The notes under the pieces are model-generated. The model was not told the DNA's origin, searched no databases, and saw only the letters and a list, made by a program, of their open reading frames with translations. The translations under genes and the position numbers were made by a program. Shown one piece after another: positions 18,022-25,991 of a DNA stretch of 64,000 bases (positions within the stretch are counted from its first letter, which is position 1; every line of letters starts with the position of its first letter). The stretch comes from CAMLQK01 sp035690865 (lineage in GTDB: Bacteria > Patescibacteriota > Saccharimonadia > Saccharimonadales > UBA4665), in assembly GCA_035690865.1 (NCBI GenBank), contig DASSKE010000003.1, positions 62,001 through 126,000 on the forward strand, given 5' to 3'.

Positions 18022-19176
18022 CTAATGCAATGAAATAACCACCTCGTCTTGCAATTCCTCTTTGCGCTTTTGCGCTTGCCGAGCAATTGTTGCAACGTCT
18101 AAGTCATCATTGTTTACAAATTGTAGTATAGCAGGATCCGGGCCAGGTGTCACCTGTTGCTGTTGTTCTTGTGCTGCTGCCTGTTGTTGAGCGGCTTGTT
18201 GCTGGGCGAGCCTTTGCTGTTCGGCAAGCGGCAAGATGGTGTGGTAGTGACCATATGGATTCTTCTTTTGCTGCTGATCCTGCTCATGAAGCTTCTTAAT
18301 AAGAGCTTCTTCGTCTAAGTCGTCGTCAGAACTCTTTTTTTGGCTTTGACCTGAAGACTTTTGGTCGTCCGCAGTATGCGGCGTTACAACCTGTGTATTA
18401 AACGTCACATCTGAAGTGCCTGCTTGGCCGCTGCTGCTCTGGGGCTGCTGGCGCAAGAACCAAAAGTCGGGCTTTGGCTGGTTACTTCCAGAGGAGGTAG
18501 CTGGCGCAGCATTGCTCCCAGTGGATGCTTCGGGAGGTGTCGATCCGCGCAAGCTCTCTAGAATCTCGTTGCGATGTGCCTGCTTGGAGGCGGCCATCAT
18601 CGTATCAAACTGCCGCGAAACCGCTCCGCCCTCTTCAAGCATGTCGGTTGGAGGCATAGCTTCGACGTCAGCAACCGGCGCCGAAGGGCCTATTGGGATC
18701 AGACGGTCAGAATCGTCAATCTCACCCTGCTGATACATATTAACGTTAACGTTCTTAATAGCCCATCCCCGGCTATCTACGGTGGTGGCTAGAGCTTCAA
18801 GCCGGCTTTGCACCTCACTTTGAGACAAGTTATTCGTGTACACGCGAGCTATTTTACGCGGAGCGGTAATGGTAACCATTTCTTTAATGCCACTTTGATT
18901 CCAGATGCGCTTGCGTGGTTTTATAAAGTAGCGAATTTTGGCTAGAGCCCAAACTTCGGTAGGCTGGTCACGCCCCCATGGCCACCCAAAAAAGCCGCTG
19001 ACTAATCCACAGGGTAGGAATATAACAGCCATAAAAGCCGCGCCCTTGGTAAACGCCAGGAATGTCAGGTAAAAGAAGATGACCGCGGCGCCAGCGTAGA
19101 TAAACTGACGTAGAGTTAGTGGCCCTAAGAGCTTATCCTCTGCCTCAATGTCTTGTATTACTTTATATACTGCCAT
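18022..19176 (-). CDS. PrgI-family T4SS membrane protein with long cytosolic tail
   Basis: This is a 384-residue protein. The N-terminus has the PrgI-like layout (PF12666): a short leader MAVYKVIQDIEAEDKLLGPLTLRQ, then two membrane helices at about 27-45 and 48-66, then a WPWGRDQPTEVW-type loop. PrgI/VirB3-like proteins sit beside VirB4 and VirB6 in Gram-positive conjugation systems. Residues 190-384 are an added hydrophilic, Ser/Gln-rich tail with a poly-Gln stretch near 335-350. The family is normally only about 100-150 residues, so the tail is unusual. The order VirB6-like, PrgI-like, VirB4 is the conserved T4SS order. Confidence 0.75.
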   Translation of the reverse strand: MAVYKVIQDIEAEDKLLGPLTLRQFIYAGAAVIFFYLTFLAFTKGAAFMAVIFLPCGLVSGFFGWPWGRDQPTEVWALAKIRYFIKPRKRIWNQSGIKEMVTITAPRKIARVYTNNLSQSEVQSRLEALATTVDSRGWAIKNVNVNMYQQGEIDDSDRLIPIGPSAPVADVEAMPPTDMLEEGGAVSRQFDTMMAASKQAHRNEILESLRGSTPPEASTGSNAAPATSSGSNQPKPDFWFLRQQPQSSSGQAGTSDVTFNTQVVTPHTADDQKSSGQSQKKSSDDDLDEEALIKKLHEQDQQQKKNPYGHYHTILPLAEQQRLAQQQAAQQQAAAQEQQQQVTPGPDPAILQFVNNDDLDVATIARQAQKRKEELQDEVVISLH

Positions 19177-19202
19177 ATCTTACGGTATTCCTCTATGTAA
19201 GG

Positions 19203-22200
19203 CTAAGAGCCGCCTCCGGTGCGAAGTTCGTGATCGCGTAAATTGTTATTCTGCTGTGGCATACCCACCAATGCTGAATGCCTTGCAACTTCCTCGTTAA
19301 GCAGAGAGTCCTCTCTAAAGTTCTTGTTTGGAACATTCTCGGTCTCGCTAACAAAGCGACGGCCAGTAGGCGTTGGCCCAGGAGGCGTTCCAGGAGTTGG
19401 CGGTGTAGATGCACCGATCTTGCCTGCCAAGGCTGGGCTGACGGGTGCTGGGCCAGGAGGCGTTCCAGGAGTAAACGTTGGAGATGGACCGGTGGGCGCT
19501 GAACCTGCAGGGCCGGTAGCGCCTGAAGGGCCGGCGGGTCCAGCTGGACCGGCAAAGTGCTCTTCTGTAAATACCTGGCGAGTAGTTGATGGTGTGCCGA
19601 GCGCAATATTTTGCTGCACAACCTGACGGTTCTGAATGTCGATTGCATTTTGGTTTGCCACATCGTAATGCGCAGCAACGTTGGCCATGCCGGCGTACGT
19701 ACCGCTCATGCTCAGGCGCTTCTGAATTGCGTCGTTCTCCAGAGCTTTGCGGTGATGCATCTTGATCTGATCGGGAGTCATATCGGCGGTTGGGTTATTA
19801 ACGGCATTAACGTGGAATTGAGCGTCTTCGTTAAGAGATTCGGTAATTTCTTTAATAGCACGCTCCTTAGATTGCAGGAGACTGTGAGCAGCATTATTAC
19901 GGGCTGACTCTACGCGGGCACTCACAAAGTCCTGGTGCGTAACGGTGCCGTTGGCGGCCTTCTCAAGAGTAGTCAAGATAGTACCGAAGCTTGCACCACC
20001 CACGTCCGGTCGAGCAGCCGCAGATGCCTTAAGAGCTCCAGCCAGTTCGGCGCGTTCGGTGGTGTTTTCGGCAACCTGGTTACTGATGCTGGCGGCGTCT
20101 TCAAAGCCTTTAACATTGCCGTACCCAAAGGCGCTACCGTTGGCAGCCATCTGCTTGAATCCAGCCATGCGGAGGCCGTGGTCGCCAATCTGGAAGCCGC
20201 CACTGCGGAGCGCTGCAACTTTTTCGACTGCTTTACTCCGGGCTGCCGACTCGCTTAAGTTGTCGCGAACCATCATACGCTTGGTCAAGTTGTTAATAGC
20301 CTGGCCCTCGTTCTCTTGAGTAGCAGCGTATGCAACATCGTCGTCGTTCTTCATGTTGCCCCATTCCTTAGACTGTAGAATGGCATTTGAACGCTGAATA
20401 GAGTGCTGTGACTTTGCTTGCTCCCATTGTTTCTTGGCATAGACCGGATTTACACCGGCTTTGCGGGCGGCTGCTAAGCCACGGGCAGTACTGTTAATTT
20501 TGGCACCAGTTTTGCCCATCCAACTCGGAGCAAGCGTGCCGTTCTCGAATTTCTCGCCGTATTTTTGGCCCTTTTCCTGCATACGCTTAGAGCCACGCTT
20601 CATGAGGCCAGCCTGGCGCCTGGCAACAAAGTTACGTCCAGCACCACCAACCTTTTGAACGGCAGTGCCCAAGAGGCCCTTGCGGTTAAAGAACAGTGCC
20701 ATAATAGCCATAAGGGCGAAAATAGCTCCTAATATTTGGCTGAGTCCGGCGGCATCGCCACTAGCCGTTTTACCAAGGGCCCCACCAATCTTACCGAGGG
20801 CAATAAGTGCTGGCGCCGCTAAGGCAACCAGACCCAGCTCGCTTACGTTGGTTATGTACCACTGAAAAGGTTTGTCGGCTGTTTTAAGCGCCCCAAGTGC
20901 TGCAAATACTGGCCCGATGATAATAAAGAACACAACCAACCAACCCCAAATGGTAAGCACGGCATAAGCTACGGCATAAGCTACAAAAACGAGTCCAACG
21001 GCCATCAGCGCGCCGAATGGCCCCAAGAAGACGAGTGCCCCAATGAGCGCTCCTGTTTGGGCGAGTGACCCAAGGAGTGTCGGATTGTTATTTCCTTCAA
21101 AAAAGCCAGTTTCAATAAAAGGTCGTAATAGCAGATCCCCTATCCAGGTCCCCACATTGTTAATAAACAGCACAACTGTTTCGGCGGCCGGCCACCAAAT
21201 AACGATGATAAAGGCCATGGCAATGAGTCGGGGCAAAGCCGACCGAATAGCAATTGAGGCAAATACGCCTACGCCGATTGTTTCACCGGCTACAGCCAAA
21301 ATGCCCATGATAACAATAATACTAAGGGCAATAGTTCTGAAGATGTCTTCAATTGCCTTGTAATTGGATCCAGGGGTCTTTTTGGTATCAAATATTGAGT
21401 CTACGTCAACGGTCAGCTTGTCATTAATAAGCGTGTCAAATTTATTAGTAGCCGTTGCGGCGCCCTCAGCTAACGGGCAGCCAAAGTAGTCAAGTACCCA
21501 AAAGCCTAAGTCACAGGTAGGCTTTGCTACTTTATCGGGGTCTTGAAATTTATCAAGGTCATTGCTGTTAAAGACTGCCGTATCGGCATTGGCTTCGTTT
21601 TTGGTAAAGGTTTTGCAGGCGTTAATAACGGGAACACATATTTGGTACTTCTGGCCACCCTCGGCATTAGTAAACTTAGCGTCAAGCCTGCCGGTGTAGT
21701 CACCGAGTGCGCTAGCTCCTGCTTCTAAGGCCTTAACGTCCTGACTGTTAGTCTGCACGGTGGTAACTGGCCCGCCGGAGCTGATCTGCATTGTGACATC
21801 CACAGGACCGAGCTTAAACGCTTCCCCGCTTGACCGGACACCTTTAATGTGAATCTCAACAAATACAGTGCCACCTTCGGCAGACTGACCAAAGGTAACG
21901 AGGATACTCTGATTTGCTATGGCTTTTTTCGACTGACAAGAGTTAAAAGGCTCGCCAGCACATACTTTATAGGTAGTGCCGCCAGCAAGAGATACGAAGT
22001 TTGTGCTATATACGTAGGTTCCATTATCAAGCACACGGTCGGTAGGCATTGTAACCAGAACTTTATCGTTCTGGTCCTTAAGGGTAAACGTTAGCTTAGC
22101 TGGAGCGTTTCCGGCAGTTTTGGCAATTTCAGCTAAAACAGCAAATTGTGTTTGGTCTGGATTGTTACCGGCGTCCCCGGCGATAGAGACGGTTTTACCG

Positions 22201-22580
22201 TTATATTGATTAAGAACAGCATTGCCACAGCCCGCAAAAGCACCGCCCGCATCAGTTAGGGGTAATGCACTCAAAACGCCCTGTTTGCCATCCTCACTCA
22301 CTCTAAGCCCTATGCCAAGGCCACAAGTGTTTCCGCCATTTTTATATTCACCACCACCCTGAAAGAGATTAGAGCTAACACCTGACTGACGCTTGAGGTT
22401 AAAGCTGCCCCCTTGGAGGTTAGCCCCTGTCATAGTGATATTGTTGGTGTCTTTATATGTGTAAGTTTCGCCCGCAGCTTGTACGGTACCAGGGAACGAA
22501 ACTACTAAAGATAGCGTCGTAAATAACCCCACAAGTATATATAGAAGAGATTGTTTAATTGGCAGAAAATGTTGCTTCAT
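19203..22580 (-). CDS. VirB6/TrbL-like polytopic T4SS protein with collagen-like tail
   Basis: This 1125-residue protein has four parts. They are a signal-like N-terminus (about 1-36, ending GTVQA), a large beta-rich extracytoplasmic part (40-400), a block of at least six membrane helices (about 410-635) of VirB6/TrbL type, and a hydrophilic helical tail. Near its end lie Gly-Pro-rich triplets (GPAGPAGPSGATGPAG, then TPGTPPGP repeats). VirB6-like proteins form the inner-membrane channel core. I chose the ATG at 22580. A GTG at 22673 would lie upstream of the predicted promoter, and the signal peptide starts at 22580. It is the first gene of the minus-strand T4SS arm. Confidence 0.78.
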   Translation of the reverse strand: MKQHFLPIKQSLLYILVGLFTTLSLVVSFPGTVQAAGETYTYKDTNNITMTGANLQGGSFNLKRQSGVSSNLFQGGGEYKNGGNTCGLGIGLRVSEDGKQGVLSALPLTDAGGAFAGCGNAVLNQYNGKTVSIAGDAGNNPDQTQFAVLAEIAKTAGNAPAKLTFTLKDQNDKVLVTMPTDRVLDNGTYVYSTNFVSLAGGTTYKVCAGEPFNSCQSKKAIANQSILVTFGQSAEGGTVFVEIHIKGVRSSGEAFKLGPVDVTMQISSGGPVTTVQTNSQDVKALEAGASALGDYTGRLDAKFTNAEGGQKYQICVPVINACKTFTKNEANADTAVFNSNDLDKFQDPDKVAKPTCDLGFWVLDYFGCPLAEGAATATNKFDTLINDKLTVDVDSIFDTKKTPGSNYKAIEDIFRTIALSIIVIMGILAVAGETIGVGVFASIAIRSALPRLIAMAFIIVIWWPAAETVVLFINNVGTWIGDLLLRPFIETGFFEGNNNPTLLGSLAQTGALIGALVFLGPFGALMAVGLVFVAYAVAYAVLTIWGWLVVFFIIIGPVFAALGALKTADKPFQWYITNVSELGLVALAAPALIALGKIGGALGKTASGDAAGLSQILGAIFALMAIMALFFNRKGLLGTAVQKVGGAGRNFVARRQAGLMKRGSKRMQEKGQKYGEKFENGTLAPSWMGKTGAKINSTARGLAAARKAGVNPVYAKKQWEQAKSQHSIQRSNAILQSKEWGNMKNDDDVAYAATQENEGQAINNLTKRMMVRDNLSESAARSKAVEKVAALRSGGFQIGDHGLRMAGFKQMAANGSAFGYGNVKGFEDAASISNQVAENTTERAELAGALKASAAARPDVGGASFGTILTTLEKAANGTVTHQDFVSARVESARNNAAHSLLQSKERAIKEITESLNEDAQFHVNAVNNPTADMTPDQIKMHHRKALENDAIQKRLSMSGTYAGMANVAAHYDVANQNAIDIQNRQVVQQNIALGTPSTTRQVFTEEHFAGPAGPAGPSGATGPAGSAPTGPSPTFTPGTPPGPAPVSPALAGKIGASTPPTPGTPPGPTPTGRRFVSETENVPNKNFREDSLLNEEVARHSALVGMPQQNNNLRDHELRTGGGS

Positions 22581-22620
22581 TGCTAAAATGGTCCACCCTG
22601 GCCTTTGCGTTTCAGGCTTT

Positions 22621-22649
22621 ATTGTAGCACTCAGCCGCCGGGTGAGCAA
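22621..22649 (-). promoter_or_regulatory. Promoter of the minus-strand T4SS arm
   Basis: Minus strand: TTGCTC (22649-22644), 17 bases, TACAAT (22626-22621) with an extended -10 TGC. The RNA start would be near 22614, 34 nt before the ATG at 22580. Confidence 0.65.
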
Positions 22650-22666
22650 TTCATATTTAGTGGATA

Positions 22667-22695
22667 TTGCCACGGCCGCCGCATAGATGTACTAT
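22667..22695 (+). promoter_or_regulatory. Promoter of the pilin array
   Basis: TTGCCA (22667-22672), 17 bases, TACTAT (22690-22695). The RNA start near 22702 excludes the upstream ATG at 22687 and favours the ATG at 22711. It is back to back with the promoter at 22621-22649. Confidence 0.65.
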
Positions 22696-22710
22696 AAAGT
22701 TATTACATCT

Positions 22711-23148
22711 ATGAAACGACACATACAACTCCTACGAAAAAATATGCGCATAATTACGGCGAGCTTTTTGCTTGCGGGTAATCTATTCGCAGTGGCCGCA
22801 CCTGCCTCAGCTGCAGCTTTGACACCAACTACAAACACCTTCGCCGCAGCCTGCTCGGACGTTAGAAACTCCTCAGACCGTCAAAAGTTCAACAGTAACG
22901 GCCAAAACTGTCTTTTTACTAAATATATTAACCCTTTCATACGCTTTCTTGCCGCTTTTGCCGGTATAGCCGTTGCGGCAACTGTTGTCGCTGGTAGCAT
23001 CATGTATTCCTCGGCGGGTGGTGATCCGGGTAAAGTCGCGAAAGCTAAGGGGATGATAAGCAAGGCGATTATTGCTCTGCTCTGCTTCTTGTTCCTGGCG
23101 TCTTTCTTGAACTGGGTTGTGCCCGGTGGCATTACAGGGAGAGGCTAA
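22711..23148 (+). CDS. VirB2/TrbC-like pilin, copy 1
   Basis: This 145-residue protein has a signal peptide (about residues 12-35, ending APASA), a short Cys-containing ectodomain and two hydrophobic helices. The loop between the helices is YSSAGGDPGKVAKAKGMISKAI, the motif shared by all six proteins of this array. The two-helix small exported layout is that of VirB2/TrbC pilins, which polymerise into the conjugative pilus. Start chosen from the promoter position. The next gene starts 2 bases after the stop. Confidence 0.75.
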   Translation: MKRHIQLLRKNMRIITASFLLAGNLFAVAAPASAAALTPTTNTFAAACSDVRNSSDRQKFNSNGQNCLFTKYINPFIRFLAAFAGIAVAATVVAGSIMYSSAGGDPGKVAKAKGMISKAIIALLCFLFLASFLNWVVPGGITGRG

Positions 23149-23150
23149 CG

Positions 23151-23531
23151 ATGATTCTTGTTCCACAGAGTATGATGTTTTTGGCGGACGCTGCTTCAAA
23201 GGCAGCCTGCTCTAAGAATAAGTTCTTTATTTTTGATCCTTGGTGGAAGTACCTTGATGTAACACGCGATAACGGCATTTGTAACGTAAAGTTCGACTTC
23301 CCTTACGATCTCACGCTGGTAGGTCTTGCTGTGCTTGACGACATGCTTAAGGCGGTTGGTCTGGTTGCCGCCGGTGCTCTTATATGGGGTGGTATCCAGT
23401 ACACAACGAGTCAAGGGGAGCCTGACGGTATTAAACGTGCTCAAGAAACTGTTATCAACGCGCTGATTGGCGTAGTGTTGGCGCTAGTCGCAATCCCAAT
23501 CGTGGCATTCTTAGGAGCTAAGTTAGGCTAG
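23151..23531 (+). CDS. VirB2/TrbC-like pilin, copy 2
   Basis: A 126-residue member of the array. The N-terminus lacks a clear cleavable signal peptide and holds two Cys and an aromatic-rich segment (FIFDPWWKYLDV). Two hydrophobic helices follow (about 63-85 and 98-122) with the shared loop IQYTTSQGEPDGIKRAQETV. It diverges most from the other copies, so it may be a minor or adaptor subunit. Confidence 0.65.
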   Translation: MILVPQSMMFLADAASKAACSKNKFFIFDPWWKYLDVTRDNGICNVKFDFPYDLTLVGLAVLDDMLKAVGLVAAGALIWGGIQYTTSQGEPDGIKRAQETVINALIGVVLALVAIPIVAFLGAKLG

Positions 23532-23533
23532 TT

Positions 23534-23836
23534 ATGGAAAAAGTGTATTATATCGCCAGCCGATTTGCCCAAGTTGACCTAACGCCTCTGCCGGGAGGCT
23601 CAAGGAATAACGCGACTGCTGGCACTATTCAAACTATTTTTAATATCGTACTCGGTATTGCTGGCGCGATAGCTATGCTTATTATTGTTATCGCTGGCCT
23701 GCAGTACATTCTTTCGCAGGGTAATCCCCAAGCTGTTGGAAAAGCTAAAAATGCCATTATTTACGGACTTGTCGGGCTTGTCATAACAATGCTAGCCTTT
23801 GTAATCGTAGGATACGTAGTGAGGTCTACAACATGA
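23534..23836 (+). CDS. VirB2/TrbC-like pilin, copy 3
   Basis: The shortest copy, at 100 residues. It has no signal peptide, then two helices (about 38-60 and 76-97) around the loop LQYILSQGNPQAVGKAKNAI. The next gene overlaps its stop by 4 bases (ATGA), so translation is coupled. Confidence 0.68.
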   Translation: MEKVYYIASRFAQVDLTPLPGGSRNNATAGTIQTIFNIVLGIAGAIAMLIIVIAGLQYILSQGNPQAVGKAKNAIIYGLVGLVITMLAFVIVGYVVRSTT

Positions 23837-24249
23837 AACGTGCACTCCTGGTATTTGCTCTTCTCTTCTCTTTTATGGCCTGTGTGGCTTTTCCGCATTC
23901 CGCTGAAGCGGCTTGGAACCCCTTCAATAACAACAATACCGAAAGTGTTTGCCGCCAAAGCGGTACGGGTAACTCGGCAGTTTGTCAGGCTAGTTCCGCC
24001 AACCCTATTTCTGGAACGAACGGGGTAATTATTAAGGTTGTGCGCATTATTGCCACTATAGGCGGTGTCATCGCCGTTATAATGATGATTGTTGGCGGCA
24101 TTATGTACATTACTTCTGACGGAGATGCCGGCAAAGTTACTTCTGCCAAGAATACGCTTATTTATGCAGGCGTGGGTCTGGTGGTTATTGCCCTGGGGCA
24201 AACTCTTGTTGTATTTATTATTACCCGTATTGCACCAAATGGTGCGTAG
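23833..24249 (+). CDS. VirB2/TrbC-like pilin, copy 4
   Basis: This 138-residue protein has a signal peptide (about 1-24, ending SAEAA), then a Cys-containing ectodomain and two helices (about 60-88 and 108-132). The shared loop is IMYITSDGDAGKVTSAKNTL. It overlaps copy 3 by 4 bases. Confidence 0.72.
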   Translation: MKRALLVFALLFSFMACVAFPHSAEAAWNPFNNNNTESVCRQSGTGNSAVCQASSANPISGTNGVIIKVVRIIATIGGVIAVIMMIVGGIMYITSDGDAGKVTSAKNTLIYAGVGLVVIALGQTLVVFIITRIAPNGA

Positions 24250-24258
24250 GAGAAAGAC

Positions 24259-24660
24259 ATGATGAAACGTTTACTAGTATTAACGCTGTTGCTGATGGGC
24301 CTGGGGGGAGCTTTGGTACTCTCGCCTTTCCACGCCACGCCAGCGTATGCCCAGAACGCTCGTAACCAAGTATGTGAAGGAGTTGGATCAACTTCGGCGG
24401 GTAACACGTGTGGTACTGGGGGCACGACCACCATTAACGGAGTGCTCCGCGCCGTCATTAACGTCTTGAGCGCTGTGGCTGGTACGGTGGCGGTTATTAT
24501 GGCAATAACAGCCGGCTTCAAGTACATAACTTCGCAGGGTGATACGGGCCAAATTGCGAGCGCCAAGAACACGCTCATGTATGCACTGGTGGGTGTTCTT
24601 GTTGTTGCTCTCTCGCAAGCGTTAGTACGCTTTGTTTTGGATAGGGTTGCCAATAACTAG
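24259..24660 (+). CDS. VirB2/TrbC-like pilin, copy 5
   Basis: This 133-residue protein has a signal peptide (about 1-30, ending TPAYA), a Cys pair in the ectodomain and two helices around the loop FKYITSQGDTGQIASAKNTL. It is very close to copy 6 in layout. It is the last gene before the internal promoter of copy 6. Confidence 0.73.
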   Translation: MMKRLLVLTLLLMGLGGALVLSPFHATPAYAQNARNQVCEGVGSTSAGNTCGTGGTTTINGVLRAVINVLSAVAGTVAVIMAITAGFKYITSQGDTGQIASAKNTLMYALVGVLVVALSQALVRFVLDRVANN

Positions 24661-24684
24661 CACTCCTCTGCCGCCTTATTTTCA

Positions 24685-24713
24685 TTGAAAATGAGCGCCA
24701 GTTGTGCTATAAG
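24685..24713 (+). promoter_or_regulatory. Own promoter of pilin copy 6
   Basis: TTGAAA (24685-24690), 17 bases, TATAAG (24708-24713) preceded by TGC. The leader is about 24 nt and carries AAAGGAAAA before the ATG. Confidence 0.65.
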
Positions 24714-24743
24714 TGATAGTAAGCATAAGAAAGGAAAATCGAA

Positions 24744-25172
24744 ATGTTCAAAACATTACGTAAGAACGCAGCGACACTCATTACTGCTTTGTCGTTGGCG
24801 CTTATTCCAGTAGCCGTGCCTGCCGTTGCTAGTGCTGCTGAAACATTAAATATCGGCGGCTGTGTCGGTGGTGGTACCGGTGTGGACGTTGGTCAGAACG
24901 GTCAATGTGCTCCATCACAGACAGCAAATGGTACTACTCGTGTAAACGATGTTATCAAGACTATCGTTAACGTCTTCTCCGCTATCGTGGGTGTTGTATC
25001 AGTTGTTATGATCATCTTTGGTGGTTTCAAGTACATCACCTCTGGTGGCGATACTGGTAACATTACTTCTGCCAAGAACACCATCATCTACGCCGTTATT
25101 GGTTTGGTAGTGGTTGCTCTGGCACAGTTTATCGTCCAGTTCGTCCTGAACCGCGTTGCAGGTACAACCTAG
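24744..25172 (+). CDS. VirB2/TrbC-like pilin, copy 6 (probable major pilin)
   Basis: This 142-residue protein has a signal peptide (about 1-32, ending SAA), the ectodomain GGCVGGGTGVDVGQNGQC with two Cys that could form a disulfide, and two helices around the loop FKYITSGGDTGNITSAKNTI. It has its own promoter, a Shine-Dalgarno sequence (AAGGA) and a strong terminator. Its codons are visibly more uniform (GGT, ATC, AAC, GTT) than those of its neighbours, as in highly expressed genes. It is therefore the best candidate for the main structural pilin (inference). Confidence 0.78.
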   Translation: MFKTLRKNAATLITALSLALIPVAVPAVASAAETLNIGGCVGGGTGVDVGQNGQCAPSQTANGTTRVNDVIKTIVNVFSAIVGVVSVVMIIFGGFKYITSGGDTGNITSAKNTIIYAVIGLVVVALAQFIVQFVLNRVAGTT

Positions 25173-25191
25173 GATAGTCAGTATCTCTGCA

Positions 25192-25224
25192 AAAAAACCA
25201 GCTCTTTCGTGAGCTGGTTTTTTA
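25192..25224 (+). terminator. Intrinsic terminator of the pilin genes
   Basis: Stem AAAAAACCAGCTC with GAGCTGGTTTTTT around a 6-base loop, ending in a T run. Confidence 0.85.
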
Positions 25225-25230
25225 TATTGC

Positions 25231-25259
25231 TTGCTATTAAGGGCAGCTTGCGGTACTAT
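25231..25259 (+). promoter_or_regulatory. Orphan promoter in the pilin/hsp20 gap
   Basis: TTGCTA (25231-25236), 17 bases, TACTAT (25254-25259). It points to a gene-less stretch that ends at the hairpin 25303-25334. A short RNA could start near 25266. Confidence 0.4.
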
Positions 25260-25302
25260 CTGGCTGCCCTCACCTTAAGGGCGCACCTTACTACACACAA
25301 TA

Positions 25303-25334
25303 AAACTACCAGCTCATTTCCGAGCTGGTAGTTT
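25303..25334 (-). terminator. Terminator after hsp20 (possibly bidirectional)
   Basis: A perfect 13-base inverted repeat AAACTACCAGCTC/GAGCTGGTAGTTT with a 6-base loop. The T tract is better on the minus strand (AGTTTTATT), so it mainly ends the hsp20 transcript. Confidence 0.75.
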
Positions 25335-25374
25335 CTAAAGCGTAACTCAGGTAGCAGATGCCTTTCGGCAGTAA

Positions 25375-25857
25375 CTACATAACTTGAATCTTCTTGACGG
25401 TGTCTTGCTTAACCTTAGCAAAGCTGATTGTCAGTACGCCATCTTTGAGAACGGCTTCAATCTCTTCTTCTTTCACTGCTACTGGCAGTGCGATGCTTCG
25501 AGAGAACTCACCCCAATAACATTCTTGGACGAAGTAGTTCTCTACATCATCCTCATTGCCGGCAGAAAGTGTGCCGCGGATGCTTAGAGTGTTGTCAGAA
25601 ATGCTTACGTCAAGGTCGTCCTTGTTCACGCCAGCGGTACGTGCCTTTACGACAAGACGCTCACGTGTTTCGTATACATCAACGGCCAATTGACCGGGCA
25701 GATCACTGCCATCATCCCACTCATCTTGAGCCACGGTAGGCTGAGCCGTATCGTCGACTTGGTCACTTACAGCGGCACTGTCGTCATCACCTAAAAAGGC
25801 AGCGGTCAGCTCATCCTCTTCCAAAAGCAAGTCGTCATCACGATTGCGTCGCGCCAT
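25375..25857 (-). CDS. hsp20: Small heat-shock protein, Hsp20/alpha-crystallin family
   Basis: This 160-residue chaperone holds unfolded proteins in oligomers. An acidic N-terminus (about 1-50) is followed by the alpha-crystallin domain (about 53-150): LAVDVYETRERLVVKARTAG, DDLDVSISDNTLSIRGT, YWGEFSRSIALP and the closing block VLKDGVLTISFAKV. These are the Hsp20 signatures (PF00011). GGAGGG lies before the ATG. No CIRCE element is seen upstream. Confidence 0.93.
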   Translation of the reverse strand: MARRNRDDDLLLEEDELTAAFLGDDDSAAVSDQVDDTAQPTVAQDEWDDGSDLPGQLAVDVYETRERLVVKARTAGVNKDDLDVSISDNTLSIRGTLSAGNEDDVENYFVQECYWGEFSRSIALPVAVKEEEIEAVLKDGVLTISFAKVKQDTVKKIQVM

Positions 25858-25919
25858 AGTTGTTACCCTCCAAACTAAAATTAAAAATCTCGGTAATCTT
25901 GCGTTTTTGTCTTGTTAGT

Positions 25920-25948
25920 AGTATAGCTTAGCGTTCCCGAGGCATCAA
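25920..25948 (-). promoter_or_regulatory. hsp20 promoter
   Basis: Minus strand: TTGATG (25948-25943), 17 bases, TATACT (25925-25920). A leader of about 56 nt ends in GGAGGG and the hsp20 ATG. Confidence 0.6.
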
Positions 25949-25991
25949 CAAAGAAAAGCGCTATTTACAACACAATAATGACAACGAACAT

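Noticed and set aside
22581..22673. GTG start at 22673 for the VirB6-like protein
   Set aside because: It lies upstream of the predicted promoter, and the signal peptide begins at 22580.
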